From: Pseudomonas alkylphenolica
GTDB lineage: Bacteria > Pseudomonadota > Gammaproteobacteria > Pseudomonadales > Pseudomonadaceae
Length of the DNA stretch: 64,000 nucleotides
NCBI RefSeq assembly: GCF_016009175.1
Contig: NZ_JADUCM010000006.1
Span: 124,001-188,000 of the forward strand
Direction: 5' to 3'
The first letter of the stretch is position 1; each line of letters starts with the position of its first letter. This document shows, in pieces, positions 17,242-26,438 of this stretch. The translations under genes and the position numbers were made by a program. The notes below the pieces were generated by a model. That model was not told the DNA's origin. It saw nothing but the letters and a program-made list of their open reading frames with translations, and did not search any database.

Positions 17242-18684
17242 CTAGAGCAGGAAAATGGTCGCCAGGCCAAGGAAGATAAAGAAGCCGCCGCTATCGGTCA
17301 TCGCAGTGATCATCACACTGGCGCCCATCGCCGGGTCACGCCCCAGGCGCGCCAGGGTCATGGGAATCAATACCCCCATCAGCGCTGCCAGCAGCAGGTT
17401 CAGGGTCATTGCCGCGGTCATCACTACGCCTAGCGACCAGCTGCCATACAGCAGGTAGGCCACCACACCGATCACCCCACCCCAGACCAGGCCGTTGATC
17501 AACGCTACCGCCAATTCCTTGCGCATCAGACGCGAAGTATTACCCGGGCTTACCTGGTCGAGCGCCATCGCCCGCACGATCATGGTGATCGTCTGGTTGC
17601 CGGAGTTGCCACCAATGCCCGCCACGATCGGCATCAGGGCCGCCAGGGCCACCAGCTTCTCGATGGAACCTTCGAACAAGCCGATTACACGGGAAGCAAC
17701 AAACGCGGTGATCAGGTTGATTGCCAGCCACGCCCAACGGTTGCGCAGCGATCGCCAGACCGAGGCAAAGATGTCTTCTTCTTCGCGCAGACCGGCCATG
17801 TTCAGCACTTCGGTCTCGCTTTCTTCACGAATCAGATCGACCATCTCGTCGATGGTCAGACGGCCGATCAGGCGGCCGTTCTTGTCGACGACCGGTGCCG
17901 ATACCAGGTCGTAACGTTCGAACGCCTGGGCGGCATCGTAGGCGTCCTCTTCCGGCTGGAACACCACCGGGTCGTCGGCCATGACCTCGGCCACCTTCTT
18001 CTCGGGGTCGTTGACCAACAGGCGCTTGATCGGCAGCACGCCCTTGAGGATGCCGTCGTAATCAACCACGAACAGTTTGTCGGTGTGCCCCGGCAGCTCC
18101 TTGAGCCGGCGCAGGTAGCGCAGGACCACTTCAAGGCTGACGTCTTCGCGGATGGTCACCATCTCGAAGTCCATCAGCGCACCGACCTGCTCCTCGTCAT
18201 AGCTCAGCGCGGAGCGAACACGCTCACGCTGCTGGGCATCGAGGGTCTCCATGAGCTCATGGACGACGTCACGGGGCAGCTCGGGCGCCAGGTCAGCCAG
18301 TTCGTCGGCGTCCATCTCCTTGGCGGCAGCAAGCAGCTCGTGATCGTCCATGTCGGCGATCAGGGTTTCACGAACCGAGTCGGATACTTCGAGGAGGATG
18401 TCACCGTCACGCTCGGCCTTGACCAGCTGCCAGACCGTCAGACGATCATCCAGGGGCAAGGCTTCGAGAATGTAGGCGACGTCGGCAGAGTGCAGGTCGT
18501 CGAGCTTGCGCTGCAACTCGACCAGGTTCTGGCGGTGAACGAGGTTTTCTACCAGGTCATGGTGATGACCTTCCTGACGGTGGGTCAGGTCTTCAACCAC
18601 ACGCTGACGCTGCAGCAGCTCGACCACCTGGGCAAGGCGGTCCTGCAAGCTTTCTTGCGTCTTTTTTGCTTCGTTTTCAGTCAT
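17242..18684 (-). CDS. mgtE: Magnesium transporter MgtE
   Basis: A 480-residue Mg2+ channel. Order: an N-terminal superhelical domain (residues about 40-140), two CBS domains (about 145-270, including APVVDKNGRLIGRLTIDE) and five transmembrane helices with the pore signature PIVAGIGGNSGNQT. The cytoplasmic domains close the pore when Mg2+ is high. The ATG at 18684 (MTENEAKKT) is preferred over an upstream frame that adds ten unrelated residues. A short His-rich patch (QEGHHHD) lies near residue 40. No magnesium riboswitch is seen upstream. Confidence 0.94.
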   Translation of the reverse strand: MTENEAKKTQESLQDRLAQVVELLQRQRVVEDLTHRQEGHHHDLVENLVHRQNLVELQRKLDDLHSADVAYILEALPLDDRLTVWQLVKAERDGDILLEVSDSVRETLIADMDDHELLAAAKEMDADELADLAPELPRDVVHELMETLDAQQRERVRSALSYDEEQVGALMDFEMVTIREDVSLEVVLRYLRRLKELPGHTDKLFVVDYDGILKGVLPIKRLLVNDPEKKVAEVMADDPVVFQPEEDAYDAAQAFERYDLVSAPVVDKNGRLIGRLTIDEMVDLIREESETEVLNMAGLREEEDIFASVWRSLRNRWAWLAINLITAFVASRVIGLFEGSIEKLVALAALMPIVAGIGGNSGNQTITMIVRAMALDQVSPGNTSRLMRKELAVALINGLVWGGVIGVVAYLLYGSWSLGVVMTAAMTLNLLLAALMGVLIPMTLARLGRDPAMGASVMITAMTDSGGFFIFLGLATIFLL

Positions 18685-18979
18685 AGGCGAACTCCACTCC
18701 CAGCAGCGGAGCACGCCGGGAGATTCAATCAGTCAGATCTTGATTGGCAAAACTTGCTATTGAGTAACTACTGGGTAAGTCCATGGTGGTTTTCCACAAG
18801 CCCCGGCGGGGCTGACGGGCGCATCATACACCGCTTGAGCGGTAAGGGCGCTTAAAAAATCGCGGCTAGAACAATCGTTTGCGAGCTATAGCTATGACAG
18901 TCTATGCAACTATCAGTGCGACGGTGGCCAGAATAAAAAAAACACATGCCTGAGCGAAAAATAACAGACGCAGAAAAGC

Positions 18980-19010
18980 AAAAAGCCCGCCTGAGAAGGC
19001 GGGCTTTCTG
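18980..19010 (-). terminator. Terminator after the tRNA-Arg cluster
   Basis: AAAAGCCCGCC and GGCGGGCTTT pair around a TGAGA loop. On the reverse strand a T-run follows the stem. It lies 6 bp beyond the last tRNA-Arg(ACG). Confidence 0.82.
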
Positions 19011-19015
19011 TTGTA

Positions 19016-19092
19016 TGGTGCACTCAGGAGGATTCGAACCTCCGACCGCTCGGTTCGTAGCCGAGTACTCTATCCAGCTGAGCTATGAGTGC
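19016..19092 (-). tRNA. tRNA-Arg (anticodon ACG), copy 3 of the cluster
   Basis: A 77-nt cloverleaf on the reverse strand: GCACTCA/TGAGTGC acceptor, anticodon stem CTCGG/CCGAG with loop CTACGAA (anticodon ACG, A34 likely edited to inosine), GTTCGAA T-loop and encoded CCA. Identical to the copies at 19168 and 19322. Confidence 0.96.
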
Positions 19093-19167
19093 AGGTTGGC
19101 GCTTGATAGACCAGATCACCTCTGGTTGAAGCTGAAACAATCTTCACGAAGAAAACCGCTTCATATA

Positions 19168-19244
19168 TGGTGCACTCAGGAGGATTCGAACCTCCGACCG
19201 CTCGGTTCGTAGCCGAGTACTCTATCCAGCTGAGCTATGAGTGC
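19168..19244 (-). tRNA. tRNA-Arg (anticodon ACG), copy 2
   Basis: Sequence identical to the neighbouring copies, including encoded CCA. The spacers either side are also nearly identical (GGTTGGCGCTTGAT..GACCAG), so the tRNA and its spacer were duplicated as one unit of about 152-154 bp. Confidence 0.96.
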
Positions 19245-19321
19245 AGGGTTGGCGCTTGATGGACCAGATCACCTCTGGTTGAAGCTGAAGCAATTTTCAA
19301 GATGAAAACCGCTTCGTCGTA

Positions 19322-19398
19322 TGGTGCACTCAGGAGGATTCGAACCTCCGACCGCTCGGTTCGTAGCCGAGTACTCTATCCAGCTGAGCTATGAGTGC
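19322..19398 (-). tRNA. tRNA-Arg (anticodon ACG), copy 1
   Basis: First transcribed member of the tandem triplet, with the same cloverleaf and anticodon ACG. It lies 108 bp after tRNA-Ser on the same strand and may share its transcript. Confidence 0.96.
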
Positions 19399-19506
19399 AT
19401 TTGTTGCCGCGCATTATAGACCGCTAAATCTTTTTGCCAACCACTTTTTCGTTTAATTTCAACGACTTACGCGATTCAGGCAGATTACAGCGTCCTACAT
19501 GAATAA

Positions 19507-19597
19507 TGGCGGAGAAGGGGGGATTCGAACCCCCGATACCCTTGTGAGGTATACTCCCTTAGCAGGGGAGCGCCTTCGGCCACTCGGCCACCTCTCC
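19507..19597 (-). tRNA. tRNA-Ser (anticodon GCU)
   Basis: A 91-nt class II tRNA with a long variable arm. The acceptor GGAGAGG pairs with CTTCTCC (one wobble), the anticodon stem CTCCC/GGGAG has loop CTGCTAA (anticodon GCU), T-arm GTTCGAA and encoded CCA. It decodes AGC/AGU. It lies between rsmA and the tRNA-Arg triplet, all on the reverse strand. Confidence 0.96.
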
Positions 19598-19669
19598 GCA
19601 ACACGGGGCGTATAATAACCAGAGCCTTCCCCGTTTGCAAACTCTTTTTTGAAAAAAACTCGATAAAAA

Positions 19670-19858
19670 TTAATGGGTTGGTTCTTCGTCCTTCTCTTTC
19701 TTGATCCGCAGGTAGATTTCTTCACGGTGAACGGCCACTTCTTTAGGGGCATTCACGCCGATTCGCACCTGGTTTCCTTTGACGCCGAGCACCGTCACGG
19801 TGATCTCGCCGTCGCCAATGATCAGGCTCTCGGCGCACCGACGAGTCAGAATCAACAT
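19670..19858 (-). CDS. rsmA: Carbon storage / translational regulator RsmA (CsrA)
   Basis: A 62-residue CsrA-family protein with the family signature [41 protein letters not shown] and a charged tail ([10 protein letters not shown]). It dimerises and binds GGA motifs near ribosome binding sites to repress translation; the Gac/Rsm small RNAs titrate it. AGGAGAAAGGT directly precedes the ATG. Its position after alaS and lysC is the conserved Pseudomonas order, with 183 bp between lysC and rsmA. Confidence 0.96.
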   Translation of the reverse strand: MLILTRRCAESLIIGDGEITVTVLGVKGNQVRIGVNAPKEVAVHREEIYLRIKKEKDEEPTH

Positions 19859-20005
19859 ACCTTTCTCCTCACGAAATTCAGTTCAGGGATAACAGTCTGC
19901 AAAAAAAAGGGCTTGGGCCTGCAACCGCTGACGGTTACCGACCCACGCCTTAGTATTGACCAGTGCGAGCAAAACGATGGCTTTGCCACACCTGCCAGAA
20001 ACGCG

Positions 20006-20032
20006 AAGGGCGCGGCTTAGCCGCGCCCTTTG
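20006..20032 (-). terminator. Hairpin after lysC
   Basis: AAGGGCGCGGC and GCCGCGCCCTT form an eleven-base perfect stem with a loop of three to four bases, 10 bp past the lysC stop. On the reverse strand no T-run follows, so termination may be partial and some transcription may continue into rsmA. Confidence 0.5.
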
Positions 20033-20041
20033 GGCAACGCC

Positions 20042-21277
20042 TTACTCGCCCTGTCGGGCTGGCGCGTCCAGTTCGAAAGCGGTGTGCAGGGCACGCACAG
20101 CCAGTTCCAGGTACTTCTCTTCGATGACCACCGAGACCTTGATCTCGGACGTGGAGATCATCTGGATGTTGATGGTCTCCTTGGCCAGGGCTTCGAACAT
20201 ACGGCTGGCAACACCGGCGTGAGAACGCATGCCGACGCCGACGATCGAGACCTTGGCGATCTTGGTATCACCGACCACTTCACGAGCGTTGAGCTCTTCG
20301 GCAGTCTTGTCCAGGACCTTGTGGGCCTTGTCGTAGTCGTTGCGGTGCACGGTGAAGGTGAAGTCGGTGGTGTTATCGTGCGAAACGTTCTGCACGATCA
20401 TGTCGACTTCAATGTTGGCGGCACTGATCGGGCCGAGGATCTTGAAAGCAACGCCCGGGGTATCCGGAACGCCACGAATGGTCAGCTTGGCTTCATCGCG
20501 GTTGAAGGCGATGCCGGAAATGATCGGCTGTTCCATGGATTCCTCTTCATCAATAGTAATGAGGGTGCCCGGACCCTCTTGAAAGCTGTGCAGCACGCGC
20601 AGCGGAACGTTGTACTTGCCGGCGAACTCGACGGCACGGATCTGCAGAACCTTGGAACCGAGGCTGGCCATTTCCAGCATCTCTTCGAAGGTAATCTTGT
20701 CCAGGCGCTGAGCCTGGGACACCACACGCGGGTCGGTGGTGTAGACACCATCGACGTCGGTGTAGATCTGACACTCATCGGCCTTCAGTGCTGCCGCCAG
20801 GGCAACACCGGTGGTGTCCGAACCACCACGCCCGAGCGTGGTGATGTTGCCGTGCTCGTCGACACCCTGGAAACCTGCAACCACAACCACACGGCCGGCC
20901 TTGAGGTCGCCACGGATTTTCTGGTCGTCGATTTGCAGGATACGCGCCTTGTTGTGCGCACTGTCGGTCAGGATGCGTACCTGGTTACCGGTGTAGGACA
21001 CCGCAGGAACGCCCCGCTTCATCAGCGCCATGGCCAGCAAGGCGATGGTTACCTGCTCACCGGTGGACACAATCACATCCAGCTCACGTGGAACCGGCTG
21101 ATCACTGATCTGCTTTGCCAAGTCGATCAGGCGATTGGTTTCGCCACTCATCGCCGACAGCACAACCACCAGGTCATCGCCGGCCTCGCGGAACTTCTTG
21201 ACCTTGTCGGCAACCTGCTCGATTCGCTCGACCGTGCCGACCGAAGTGCCGCCAAATTTCTGTACGATCAACGCCAT
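20042..21277 (-). CDS. lysC: Aspartate kinase LysC
   Basis: A 411-residue aspartokinase with the N-terminal kinase signature VQKFGGTSVG, the catalytic region FQGVDEHGNITTLGRGGSDT and two C-terminal ACT domains (about residues 265-400, including VSIVGVGMRSHAGVASRMF). It phosphorylates aspartate as the first step toward lysine, threonine and methionine, and is feedback-regulated through the ACT domains. It follows alaS on the same strand. I see no lysine riboswitch in the 88-bp gap. Confidence 0.96.
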   Translation of the reverse strand: MALIVQKFGGTSVGTVERIEQVADKVKKFREAGDDLVVVLSAMSGETNRLIDLAKQISDQPVPRELDVIVSTGEQVTIALLAMALMKRGVPAVSYTGNQVRILTDSAHNKARILQIDDQKIRGDLKAGRVVVVAGFQGVDEHGNITTLGRGGSDTTGVALAAALKADECQIYTDVDGVYTTDPRVVSQAQRLDKITFEEMLEMASLGSKVLQIRAVEFAGKYNVPLRVLHSFQEGPGTLITIDEEESMEQPIISGIAFNRDEAKLTIRGVPDTPGVAFKILGPISAANIEVDMIVQNVSHDNTTDFTFTVHRNDYDKAHKVLDKTAEELNAREVVGDTKIAKVSIVGVGMRSHAGVASRMFEALAKETINIQMISTSEIKVSVVIEEKYLELAVRALHTAFELDAPARQGE

Positions 21278-21365
21278 TTCAAAGCCGCCTCAGCCCATGA
21301 AGGGCACCCAATAAACATTCAAACGACACCAGGGCCCGCCACTAGACGACGGGCCGGATGGTGCC

Positions 21366-23984
21366 TTAAACGCCCTGCTCTACGAACGGAACGGTCAGGG
21401 CCAGCGCGTTGTCCAGCGCCGCGGTGTCAACGCCACCGCCTTGCGCCATATCCGGACGACCGCCGCCCTTGCCGCCCACTGCGGCAGCGGCTTGCTTCAT
21501 CAAATCACCGGCTTTGAGTTGGCCAGTCAGGTCTTTGGTCACACCGGCAACCAGCACGACCTTTTCCTCATGGACACTGCCGAGCAGGATCACTGCGCGG
21601 CCGAGTTTGTTCTTCAGTTGATCGACCAGCGCCAGCAGCGCCTTGCCGTCCTGACCATCCAGACGCGCAGCCAGGACCTTCACGCCCTTGACCTCGACCG
21701 CCGAGTTGGACAGATCGTCGCCCGCAGCACTGGCGGCCTTGGCCTGCAGTTGCTCCAGCTGTTTTTCCAGCTGACGGTTGCGCTCCAGCACGGCCGAGAG
21801 CTTGTCGATCAGGTTGTCACGACTGCCCTTGACCAGCTGCGCGGCTTCCTTGAGCTGCTCTTCGGCTGCATTGAGGTAGGCCAGTGCCGCTTCGCCGGTG
21901 ACCGCTTCGATACGGCGCACACCGGAAGCCACACCACCTTCGCTGATGATCTTGAGCAGGCCGATATCGCCGGTACGCTTGGCGTGGATACCACCGCACA
22001 GCTCGACGGAGAAATCACCGCCCATGCTCAGTACACGCACGTTGTCGCCGTACTTCTCGCCGAACAGCGCCATGGCGCCCTTCTGCTTGGCGGTCTCGAT
22101 ATCGGTCTCTTCGGTTTGCACCTCGGAGTTCTTGCGCACTTCGCGGTTGACGATGTCTTCCAGTGCCTTGAGTTGCTCTGGCTTGACCGCTTCGAAGTGG
22201 CTGAAGTCAAAACGCAGGCGCTGGCTATCGACCAGCGAGCCTTTCTGCTGCACGTGCTCGCCGAGCACCTGGCGCAGGGCGGCGTGCAGCAAGTGCGTCG
22301 CGGAATGGTTCAACGACGTGGCGTGCTGCACATCGGCGTCAACCTTGGCGTGAACCTTGGCGCCGACCACCAGGGTGCCGCTGGCAACCACACCGTGGTG
22401 CAGGAACGCGCCGCCGGTCTTGGTGGTGTCACGCACATCGAAACGTACGCTGGCCGCTTGCAGGTAACCGGTGTCGCCCACCTGGCCACCGGACTCGGCA
22501 TAGAACGGCGTGCGGTCGAGGATGACCACGCCCTGCTCGCCTTCGCTCAGCTGCTCGACGACTTTGCCGTCCTTATAAAGAGCAACGATGTTCGCCTCGC
22601 CTTCGGTGCTGGTGTAGCCGGTGAACTCGGTGGCTACATCGACTTTGACCAGGGTGTTGTAGTCCAGGCCGAAGGCGCTGGCGGAACGCGCGCGCTCACG
22701 CTGCGCTTCCATTTCACGCTCGAAGCCTTCTTCGTCAATGGTCAGCTCACGCTCACGGGCGATGTCGGCGGTGAGGTCCATCGGGAAGCCGTAGGTGTCG
22801 TAGAGCTTGAACACTACGTCACCCGGAACCACGCTGCCCTTGAGCTCGGCGAGATCCTGCTCGAGGATCTTCAGGCCCTGCTCCAGGGTCTTGGCGAACT
22901 GCTCTTCTTCAGCCTTGAGCACGCGCTCGATGTTGGCCTGCTGCTGGGTCAGCTCAGGGAAGGCTTCGCCCATCTCGGCAACCAGCGCCGCGACGATCTT
23001 GTAGAAAAAGCTACCGGTAGCGCCGAGCTTGTTACCGTGACGGCAGGCGCGACGAATGATGCGACGCAGCACATAGCCACGGCCTTCGTTGGAAGGCAGT
23101 ACGCCGTCGGCAATCAGGAAGCCGCAAGAGCGGATATGGTCGGAAACCACCTTGAGCGACGACTGTTCTTCGTTCTTGCAGCCGATGGCAGCGGCCGACG
23201 CGTCGAGCAGGCTGCGAAACAGGTCGATCTCATAGTTCGAGTGCACGTGCTGCATGACCGCACTGATACGCTCCAGGCCCATGCCGGTATCCACCGACGG
23301 CGCTGGCAGCGGGTGCAGTACGCCATCGGCAGTACGGTTGAACTGCATGAACACGTTGTTCCAGATCTCGATGTAACGGTCACCGTCTTCTTCCGGCGAG
23401 CCGGGTGGGCCACCCCAGATGTCAGGACCGTGATCGTAGAAGATCTCGGTGCAAGGACCGCACGGGCCGGTATCGCCCATGGTCCAGAAGTTGTCGGAGG
23501 CGTAAGGCGCGCCTTTGTTGTCGCCGATGCGCACCATGCGCTCGGCCGGGACGCCAATTTCCTTGGTCCAGATGTCGTATGCCTCGTCATCGCTGGCATA
23601 GACGGTTACCCAGAGTTTTTCTTCCGGCAGGTTCAGCACCTTGGTCAGGAAGGTCCAGGCGTAGGTGATGGCGTCTTTCTTGAAATAGTCGCCGAAGCTG
23701 AAGTTACCCAGCATTTCGAAGAACGTATGGTGACGGGCGGTGTAACCGACGTTTTCCAGGTCGCTGTTCTTGCCGCCGGCGCGCACGCACTTCTGGCTGC
23801 TGGTCGCGCGGGTGTAGGCGCGCTTTTCCTGGCCAAGGAAGCAGTCCTTGAACTGGTTCATCCCCGCGTTGGTGAACAGCAGGGTCGGGTCGTTGCCCGG
23901 AATCAAGGAGCTGGAGGCAACTCGGGTGTGTCCCTGCTCTTCGAAGAAGCGAAGGAAGGCTTCACGGATTTCTGCGCTTTTCAT
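21366..23984 (-). CDS. alaS: Alanyl-tRNA synthetase AlaS
   Basis: An 872-residue class II synthetase. The catalytic core starts [20 protein letters not shown] with [10 protein letters not shown] (motif 1 region) and [18 protein letters not shown]. The editing domain carries [12 protein letters not shown] and the C-terminal cysteine/histidine motif ([13 protein letters not shown]). The C-Ala domain follows ([15 protein letters not shown]). The ATG at 23984 follows AGAACCT; the longer open frame to 24050 adds 22 non-conserved residues. Confidence 0.96.
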   Translation of the reverse strand: MKSAEIREAFLRFFEEQGHTRVASSSLIPGNDPTLLFTNAGMNQFKDCFLGQEKRAYTRATSSQKCVRAGGKNSDLENVGYTARHHTFFEMLGNFSFGDYFKKDAITYAWTFLTKVLNLPEEKLWVTVYASDDEAYDIWTKEIGVPAERMVRIGDNKGAPYASDNFWTMGDTGPCGPCTEIFYDHGPDIWGGPPGSPEEDGDRYIEIWNNVFMQFNRTADGVLHPLPAPSVDTGMGLERISAVMQHVHSNYEIDLFRSLLDASAAAIGCKNEEQSSLKVVSDHIRSCGFLIADGVLPSNEGRGYVLRRIIRRACRHGNKLGATGSFFYKIVAALVAEMGEAFPELTQQQANIERVLKAEEEQFAKTLEQGLKILEQDLAELKGSVVPGDVVFKLYDTYGFPMDLTADIARERELTIDEEGFEREMEAQRERARSASAFGLDYNTLVKVDVATEFTGYTSTEGEANIVALYKDGKVVEQLSEGEQGVVILDRTPFYAESGGQVGDTGYLQAASVRFDVRDTTKTGGAFLHHGVVASGTLVVGAKVHAKVDADVQHATSLNHSATHLLHAALRQVLGEHVQQKGSLVDSQRLRFDFSHFEAVKPEQLKALEDIVNREVRKNSEVQTEETDIETAKQKGAMALFGEKYGDNVRVLSMGGDFSVELCGGIHAKRTGDIGLLKIISEGGVASGVRRIEAVTGEAALAYLNAAEEQLKEAAQLVKGSRDNLIDKLSAVLERNRQLEKQLEQLQAKAASAAGDDLSNSAVEVKGVKVLAARLDGQDGKALLALVDQLKNKLGRAVILLGSVHEEKVVLVAGVTKDLTGQLKAGDLMKQAAAAVGGKGGGRPDMAQGGGVDTAALDNALALTVPFVEQGV

Positions 23985-24280
23985 AGGTTCTTCCACGGAA
24001 ACGGCGGCCTTAAGGCAAATGCTTGCGTCAAATTGACGAAACGACGGCAAAGGGCCGCATTATATCGGGCCTTAGGCTTGGATGCAGTGTGTTTATGCTA
24101 TAGAAACCGTCAATTGGACGGACTTCGACATTCGGCCGATGCAGTATTACTGGGGTTCGAATGTAAAATTGGCAAGGTTTCCCGGATGAAATGCCGTTCA
24201 CCTTCGAAAAAATCGTTAGCAGCCTATACGTTCACTTCACATATGTGCTAATAATTCTCCGCCGCCGACACTCGGTGGCA

Positions 24281-24429
24281 ACGTTCTCAGGGCGGGGTGC
24301 GATTCCCCACCGGCGGTAATTGCGTGTACTGCGCATAGCCCGCGAGCGCTTGCAGGCCTGCCCTGCAAGGTCAGCAGACCCGGTGTGATTCCGGGGCCGA
24401 CGGTCATAGTCCGGATAAAGAGAGAACGG
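24281..24429 (+). promoter_or_regulatory. FMN riboswitch (RFN element)
   Basis: All conserved RFN blocks are present: ACGTTCTCAGGGCGGGGTG at 24281, GATTCCCCACCGGCGGTAAT at 24301, AGCCCGCGAGCG at 24337, GGTCAGCAGACCCGGTGTG from about 24369, TTCCGGGGCCGACGGTCATA from 24389, and the closing GAGAACGG at 24422-24429, which pairs with the first block (P1). It precedes a lumazine synthase gene by 95 bp. No clear terminator follows, so translational control by masking AGGAG at 24511-24515 is more likely than attenuation. Confidence 0.95.
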
Positions 24430-24524
24430 GATCGGCACACCTGTGTCTGTCGTTGCGCACCTGCGTGGCGAAATCCCTTTCGATCCAGATGCCCTGTTTC
24501 TCATACAAACAGGAGTCCGTTTCA

Positions 24525-25031
24525 ATGCAACCCACCGCAATCGATAGCAAAAACCCTACTCACGAACGCATCGCTTTTATCCAGGCTTGCTGGCACAAGG
24601 ATATTGTCGATCAGGCGCGCAAGGCCTTCGTCGAGGAAATGGGTCGCCAGGGCTATCAGGCAAGCGATATCGACTTTTTTGAAGTCGGTGGCGCCTTCGA
24701 AATTCCTCTGCACGCCAAGCTGCTGGCGAAAACCGGCCGTTATGCCGGTATCGTTGCCGCCGGCCTGGTGGTCGATGGCGGCCTGTACCGTCACGAGTTT
24801 GTTGCCCAGTCGGTTATCAGCGGCCTGATGCAGGTGCAACTGGAAACTGAAGTGCCGGTGTTCTCGGCGGTGCTGACCCCCCACCACTTCCACGCCGGTG
24901 ACGAGCACCAGAATTTCTACTTCGAACATTTCCTGGTCAAGGGTGCCGAGGCCGCGAAGACCTGCGCCGATACGCTGCAGAAGTTGCGCGCCCTGCGCCG
25001 CAATGAAATGCCACAGAAACGCGTAGGCTGA
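24525..25031 (+). CDS. ribH2: 6,7-dimethyl-8-ribityllumazine synthase, RibH2 type
   Basis: A 168-residue lumazine synthase, the penultimate step of riboflavin synthesis. The signature FEVGGAFEIPLHAKLL is followed by GIVAAGLVVDGGLYRHEFVA and SAVLTPHHFHAGDEHQNFYF. The VVDGGLYRHEFVA and LTPH segments match the RibH2 (type II, decameric) proteins known from Brucella and Mesorhizobium rather than the RibH1 capsid-like enzymes. AGGAG precedes the ATG by 9 bases. It stands alone behind an FMN riboswitch instead of in a rib operon, so it is probably a flavin-responsive paralogue; a housekeeping ribH is expected elsewhere in the genome. Confidence 0.85.
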   Translation: MQPTAIDSKNPTHERIAFIQACWHKDIVDQARKAFVEEMGRQGYQASDIDFFEVGGAFEIPLHAKLLAKTGRYAGIVAAGLVVDGGLYRHEFVAQSVISGLMQVQLETEVPVFSAVLTPHHFHAGDEHQNFYFEHFLVKGAEAAKTCADTLQKLRALRRNEMPQKRVG

Positions 25032-25125
25032 TATACACCGCGTTATCGTTCATCGCGGGCAAGCCTCGCTCCTACAACACAGCGGCGTGATCCGCAGGAG
25101 CCAGGCTTGCCCGGGTCAGCCCAGT
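25031..25125. repeat. REP element pair after ribH2
   Basis: TTCATCGCGGGCAAGCCTCG followed by CTCCTAC, and the inverted partner CAGGAGCCAGGCTTGCC at 25098-25114, occupy the gap between convergent ribH2 and astE. The left arm matches the left-facing arm at 3401-3435 closely (TACACCGCGTT, then TCGTTC). Confidence 0.65.
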
Positions 25126-26123
25126 TGATCCGGCGTGGTCGGCACAATCAGGATCCCGGCGCGCAAGCCATTCTTGACCTTGGGGTTGGGGAAAATGATG
25201 CGCGCCCCCTCCTCCTCAACGATCCAGCGCGTGCTGCTCAAGTCCTCGGCCAGCAGATAGCCCTTGGACAACTCCGAAAAGTTCTCGATATCCGCCGGCA
25301 GGTGCAGGTGGAAACTGTCGCTATGCTTGATGATTTCGCGCGCCACACTGAACAGCTTCAGCCCGTCCAGTGCTTCCGGCTCGCCCGGCTCGTTGCCTTC
25401 GATGATCTGCTTCAGCCGGGTTTCCAGACGCTCCAGATTGACCTGCTCGTTCTGCCCGAAAGGCCGCGCCTTGCCCAGTTCCAGGGTGAAAGCTTCAGCG
25501 TCGAGGGTTTCGTAGGTAAAGGCGGTGAAGGTAATCGACGGCTTGCTTTGCAGCAGTACCGCCTCCATGCCTGCTGCACTCAAGCGCGCCAGTTCACGCC
25601 GGGAATGCTGACGCCCCTCTTTGTAGGGGTACAACGCAAACTGCTCGATTTTCGACCCACGAATGGCGGTGTGCAGGTCGTAGTGCAACCGGGTACGTCC
25701 GGGAACACTGAAAAAGGTGGTGGCCAGGCGTTCCAGCTCACAGGCACGTAGCGCCTCGGTGCCGCTGGACAACTCATGACGGCCGTTGAACAGGCGGTTA
25801 ACGTCCTGTTCGAGGTAACGCTCGCCCCTGCGAATCGCTTCGGGGTTGCCGAACAGGAACAGAATCCGCGCCCGTGGCTTGATCTCGCCGCGGGCAATGC
25901 CATGGAGCAACTCGTCGAGCAACTCGATCGGCGCGGTTTCGTTGCCATGGATGCCTGCCGACAGCAGCAGGTCCATGCCATTGTCACGCGCCTCGGGCGG
26001 GCGCACTTCAAGTGCTCCCTCACCCAGCCAGCGCATGCGCACGCCTTCGACAGTCAGCTGAGTCTTCTCCGCCGGTTCACGACCGGCGAGGGTCAGTTCG
26101 AGCAGTTTGCCGAGGGCGAGCAT
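25116..26123 (-). CDS. astE: Succinylglutamate desuccinylase AstE
   Basis: A 335-residue zinc-dependent deacylase. The metal motif is visible as [18 protein letters not shown] (HxxE), with a later His in [14 protein letters not shown]. It releases glutamate and succinate from N-succinylglutamate, the last step of the arginine succinyltransferase pathway. It is the last gene of the aru operon, 10 bp after a small His-rich protein gene, and ends against a REP pair. Confidence 0.94.
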   Translation of the reverse strand: MLALGKLLELTLAGREPAEKTQLTVEGVRMRWLGEGALEVRPPEARDNGMDLLLSAGIHGNETAPIELLDELLHGIARGEIKPRARILFLFGNPEAIRRGERYLEQDVNRLFNGRHELSSGTEALRACELERLATTFFSVPGRTRLHYDLHTAIRGSKIEQFALYPYKEGRQHSRRELARLSAAGMEAVLLQSKPSITFTAFTYETLDAEAFTLELGKARPFGQNEQVNLERLETRLKQIIEGNEPGEPEALDGLKLFSVAREIIKHSDSFHLHLPADIENFSELSKGYLLAEDLSSTRWIVEEEGARIIFPNPKVKNGLRAGILIVPTTPDQLG

Positions 26124-26133
26124 GGGCTATTCC

Positions 26134-26424
26134 TTAGTGATGGTGGCCGCAATCAGGACCATGGACGTGATCATCATCGTCGCCGGCATCAGCCGGTTCC
26201 ATTTCCAGCTGCAGGCTGACCAGGTTGGTGGCCAAAGGACGCAACAACAGGTTGGCATACTCGGCGTCGTCTTCTTCGACATCGACGCCGATCAGTAGCT
26301 GACCACGGCCGTCCTGCTGAATCCATACCTCCTTGCCTTGCCAGACCACGGCGAAACGGGTGCAGGAAGTTTCCAGCTGGGTACCATCGTCATCTTCAAG
26401 GATCAGCTGCAGGGCGTCGGACAT
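26134..26424 (-). CDS. Small His/Asp-rich protein inside the aru operon
   Basis: A 96-residue acidic protein (MSDALQLILEDDDGTQLETS) with a predicted beta-rich core (FAVVWQGKEVWIQQDGRGQL) and a tail rich in metal-binding residues (DDDDHVHGPDCGHHH). It lies between astB (14 bp away) and astE (10 bp away), so it is part of the operon. A homologue occupies the same slot in P. aeruginosa as I recall, without assigned function. The tail could bind zinc or nickel; because the next gene encodes zinc-dependent AstE, a metal-delivery role is an inference. An upstream ATG at 26442 would add six residues. Confidence 0.8.
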   Translation of the reverse strand: MSDALQLILEDDDGTQLETSCTRFAVVWQGKEVWIQQDGRGQLLIGVDVEEDDAEYANLLLRPLATNLVSLQLEMEPADAGDDDDHVHGPDCGHHH

Positions 26425-26438
26425 AGTCGAATTCTCTC

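Noticed and set aside
18685-18850. Magnesium-sensing leader before mgtE
   Set aside because: Only a short GCCCCGGCGGGGC stem is present; none of the conserved M-box blocks are visible.
21441-24251. A 936-codon open frame on the + strand opposite alaS
   Set aside because: It mirrors the alaS codons; high-GC third positions leave the antisense frame open. No domain is recognisable in the translation.
24453-24524. Upstream extension of the lumazine synthase frame
   Set aside because: The extra 24 residues lie in the riboswitch expression platform; AGGAG and the conserved start point to 24525.
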